Shown: positions 62,403 through 64,000 of the stretch, piece after piece | How the letters are laid out: each line of letters opens with the position of its first letter | Position numbering within the stretch: position 1 is the stretch's first letter | DNA from: Syntrophales bacterium | Lineage (GTDB): Bacteria; Desulfobacterota; Syntrophia; Syntrophales; UBA5619 | DNA: 64,000 nucleotides | Assembly: GCA_023229765.1 (NCBI GenBank) | Contig: JALNYO010000013.1 | Coordinates: 1 to 64,000 of the forward strand | Direction of reading: 5' to 3' | The notes under the pieces: generated by a model | Seen by the model: only the letters and a program-made list of their open reading frames with translations | What the model was told of the DNA's origin: nothing | Databases searched by the model: none | Translations under genes and position numbers: made by a program

Positions 62403-64000
62403 ATGGTTTGGACTCTTCGCAAGAAAATCTTTATCGGTTACGGCATCACGCTGGGTCTGATGATTGTCGTATTGACATGGGCCCTGGTCAATCTTCTTCA
62501 TTTGGGCAAAGCCAGTGATGCCATCCTGGAGGAAAACTACAGGAGTATTCTTGCGGCAGAAAACATGGTTTACGCGATCGAGAGGCAGGATAGTGCGATA
62601 CTCCTCTTGCTCCTCGGTGGTTATGAAGATCAGGCATGGAAACAATTCCGAGATAATGAAAGCGAGTTTTTCCTGTGGCTAAGCCGGGCAAAAGATAACA
62701 TCACTATCGAAGGAGAAGAGAGAACCGTTAAAGCGATTCAAGATGGGTATACCCATTATTTAAAACTTATCTCAGAACTCAAGCCGGTTTATCGATCTCA
62801 CGTACCAGAAACAGCCACCTTCTATCACGAAACGATCCTCCCCTCCTTCAATTCCGTGCGGGCGGCATGCATTCATCTCCGTGAGATGAATCAAGAGACC
62901 ATGTTCAAGGCAAGTGAACGCGCGCGCCGTGTCGCACAGAGGGCGATTTGGTCCATGATGATCATCGGGGGTGCCGCAATCATCATCGGACTTGGATTCA
63001 GCGTAATCCTTTCAAATCTCCTGGTAAGACCCGTCCGGCGGATGAGGGAAGCAACTCGTGAAATTTCATCGGGTAACTATGATATTGACTTTTCCGTTTC
63101 CTCCTCCGACGAACTGGGAGGTTTGGCCAACGAGTTTAATGCCATGGTCAAGAGGTTGCGCGAGTATCGCGCCCTCAACATCAACCAGATCATGGCGGAA
63201 AAACAAAAGAGTGACGCCATCATTCGCAGTATCGATGACGGGGTTGTGGTCGTCGACAATGAGTTCAGGGTAACGGATGTGAATCCCACCGCCGCAAGAG
63301 CACTGAACATTGAATTCGGCCAGATACAGAACAGGCATTTTCTTGAGGTGGTCAAGAATGAAATGCTGTTCAATCATGTGAAGCAGTCCATCGAAACGGG
63401 CCAGCCTTCTCCCATTGAAGAACAAAAGGGAATTCTCACCGCAGAACAAGGGGGGAAGCAGCGCCATTTCCAATTTTCAATCACGCCTGTCCATGGAAAA
63501 CCCGACACCCTCCTGGGGGTCGTATTGCTTTTACGGGACGTCACGCGCCTGGCGGAACTGGACCGCCTAAAAAGTGAATTTGTGATGACCGCTTCTCACG
63601 AACTTCGAACGCCTCTGACAAGCATCGGCATGAGCATAAACCTTCTTCTCGAAAGAACGATGGAGAAATTGAACGAGAAAGATCGGGAACTTCTCTTGGC
63701 TGCCCGGGAGGATCTTGAGCGGCTGAAGACGCTTGTCAGAAACTTATTGGATCTTTCAAAAATCGAGGGAGGAAAGATGGAGATGGAGTTTGAAAAAATT
63801 TCTCTCCAGAAACTCTGCCAAAATGTCGCTGGTATTTTGGAAAACCAAACCGCCGAAAAACGTATTCATCTAACATTGGAAGTCCCCCAAAACCTCCCCG
63901 AAGTCAAGGCAGACGCCAATAAGATCACCTGGGTGCTGACCAACCTGATCACTAATGCGTTGCGCTACACTGAAAGTGGAGGGACCATTCGCCTCTCGGC
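62403..64000 (+). CDS. Sensor histidine kinase, KinB-like, C terminus beyond window
   Basis: The frame stays open to the window end (532 codons visible). It has a first helix (about 9-32, LGLMIVVLTWALV), a helical periplasmic sensor (about 33-180), a second helix (about 183-208, MMIIGGAAIIIGLGFSVILS), HAMP (LVRPVRRMREATREISSG), PAS (SIDDGVVVVDNEFRVTDVNP), and HisKA with phospho-His in MTASHELRTPLTSIGM. The start of the ATP-binding domain with N-box NLITNALRYTESG follows, and the rest is cut off. It stands where KdpD normally follows kdpC, but lacks the KdpD and USP domains. A response regulator is expected just past the edge. Confidence 0.9.
   Translation, partial: MVWTLRKKIFIGYGITLGLMIVVLTWALVNLLHLGKASDAILEENYRSILAAENMVYAIERQDSAILLLLLGGYEDQAWKQFRDNESEFFLWLSRAKDNITIEGEERTVKAIQDGYTHYLKLISELKPVYRSHVPETATFYHETILPSFNSVRAACIHLREMNQETMFKASERARRVAQRAIWSMMIIGGAAIIIGLGFSVILSNLLVRPVRRMREATREISSGNYDIDFSVSSSDELGGLANEFNAMVKRLREYRALNINQIMAEKQKSDAIIRSIDDGVVVVDNEFRVTDVNPTAARALNIEFGQIQNRHFLEVVKNEMLFNHVKQSIETGQPSPIEEQKGILTAEQGGKQRHFQFSITPVHGKPDTLLGVVLLLRDVTRLAELDRLKSEFVMTASHELRTPLTSIGMSINLLLERTMEKLNEKDRELLLAAREDLERLKTLVRNLLDLSKIEGGKMEMEFEKISLQKLCQNVAGILENQTAEKRIHLTLEVPQNLPEVKADANKITWVLTNLITNALRYTESGGTIRLS

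Overview
The window looks like a chromosomal segment of an anaerobic, motile, Gram-negative bacterium, most likely Desulfobacterota (a Syntrophales-like deltaproteobacterium). That is an inference from gene content: an aldehyde:ferredoxin oxidoreductase, two branched-chain-amino-acid-type (Liv) ABC transporters packaged with acyl-CoA ligases, a corrinoid protein, sigma-54 activators, a selenocysteine-containing SelD and a Kdp potassium pump. No rRNA, intact tRNA, insertion sequence or CRISPR array is visible.

1-13.2 kb (all minus strand): a sigma-54-controlled catabolic block. An iron alcohol dehydrogenase and an aldehyde:ferredoxin oxidoreductase lead into a complete Liv cassette (binding protein, H, M, G, F), then a two-domain rhodanese and the start of a corrinoid protein. 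Upstream lie an AcoR/NtrC-type activator, a DUF169 protein and a metallo-beta-lactamase-fold hydrolase. A good -24/-12 promoter and a TGGCAA palindrome array sit between the activator and the dehydrogenase.

13.3-23.6 kb (minus): a second Liv cassette interleaved with three acyl-CoA synthetases and closed by a clear intrinsic terminator. It is probably an uptake and CoA-activation operon for an organic acid.

23.7-35 kb: housekeeping and orphan genes. These are a lipoprotein, a Cache-HAMP adenylate cyclase, selD with an in-frame UGA and SECIS-like hairpin, a LEA-type lipoprotein with an M16C peptidase, a LarA-like protein, a small SLOG-like protein, two palindromic repeats, and an FMN/Fe-S flavoprotein.

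35-37 kb: amtB-PII ammonium module (PII lacks the uridylylated Tyr51).

37.5-51.4 kb: motility and chemotaxis. mreB-PilZ-motA-motB (plus) converges on an eleven-gene che operon (minus) with two CheD proteins, one lacking its catalytic residues, two CheX-type phosphatases, and a CheA with an inserted MshEN-like segment. A receiver-less sigma-54 activator and a second HDOD protein are divergent from it.

51.5-56.1 kb (plus): MBL-fold hydrolase, glcD/glcF-type 2-hydroxyacid dehydrogenase, mazG.

56.1-64 kb: a 3'-half tRNA-Leu(CAA) remnant, ending at the anticodon loop, looks like an integration site. To its right lie a frameshifted small kdp leader gene, kdpFABC, a helical-bundle membrane protein, and a KinB-like histidine kinase that runs off the window where KdpD/KdpE would be expected. 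The arrangement suggests the kdp locus is on an integrated element extending past the right edge.
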